Source: Siphlonurus alternatus (taxonomy: Eukaryota; Arthropoda; Insecta; Ephemeroptera; Siphlonuridae). Taken from it: 64,000 nt of DNA. Of this stretch, positions 63,991 through 64,000 are shown in pieces. Location: assembly GCA_949825025.1 (NCBI GenBank), contig OX463787.1, forward strand, positions 13,761,707 through 13,825,706, in the 5' to 3' direction. Both the position numbers and the translations under genes were made by a program. How positions within the stretch are numbered: the first letter of the stretch is position 1; the number at the start of each line of letters is the position of its first letter. The notes under the pieces are model-generated. The model saw only the letters and a program-made list of their open reading frames with translations, searched no databases and was not told the origin of the DNA.

Positions 63991-64000
63991 TAAGCGAATA

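Overview
This is an AT-rich eukaryotic window. It suggests an invertebrate animal, most likely an arthropod and perhaps a hemipteran-type insect genome. The basis is: exons with canonical GT-AG splice sites separated by introns of 0.3-8 kb, a metazoan-type PDZ/RhoGEF protein, 5S rRNA-headed and tRNA-headed SINEs, hAT elements with 8-bp target duplications, and a dense set of palindromic MITE-like elements. Species cannot be named from the sequence alone. There are no bacterial operons, no CRISPR array and no intact transposase gene. || One gene dominates. I could thread 26 phase-compatible coding exons, all on the minus strand, from 51355 (5' side) down to 1953, giving 1601 codons. The model is open at both ends: the first exon is preceded by an acceptor, and the last ends in a donor with the next exon off the left edge. 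The order of domains is a short N-terminal region with a possible alternative start, then a PDZ domain (exons 4-6, 46249-44022), a Dbl-homology (DH) domain (exons 7-10, 38114-34348) and a PH domain (exons 11-13, 33439-30925). A very long, probably disordered tail follows (exons 14-26), with acidic, Ser/Thr, Pro-rich, Cys-containing and Asn-rich segments. The protein is therefore a Rho-family guanine nucleotide exchange factor with a PDZ module. || Two gene-structure points matter most. Exon 14 (29642 leftwards) can end at an excellent donor at 29387, which keeps the frame into the distal exons. It can also read through to a stop at 28952, with AATAAA 49 nt later. The read-through segment encodes further copies of a roughly 45-residue repeat, which suggests a short and a long-tailed protein form. 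Exon 15 (21186-21347) sits alone in a 14-kb interval and was found only by reading splice sites. || The rest is introns and upstream DNA filled by repeats. At least 15 families of small inverted-repeat elements are present, several in 3-5 copies and some nested. A 1.9-kb hAT-type element (18189-20093) has a perfect 8-bp duplication, as does a 162-bp hAT MITE (33606-33767). SINEs with two different heads, 5S rRNA-like and tRNA-like, share one central core domain. Pure (CT)65, (GA)29 and a long TATC/TA tract are also present. || Layout: 1-1950, MITEs with nothing coding; 1953-15632, distal tail exons 26-16; 15633-28950, a repeat-filled interval with exon 15 and the hAT; 28952-38114, exon 14 and the PH and DH exons; 38115-44021, a large intron rich in foldbacks; 44022-51355, PDZ and N-terminal exons; 51356-64000, upstream DNA in which I found no exon, only SINEs, SINE cores, MITEs and microsatellites.
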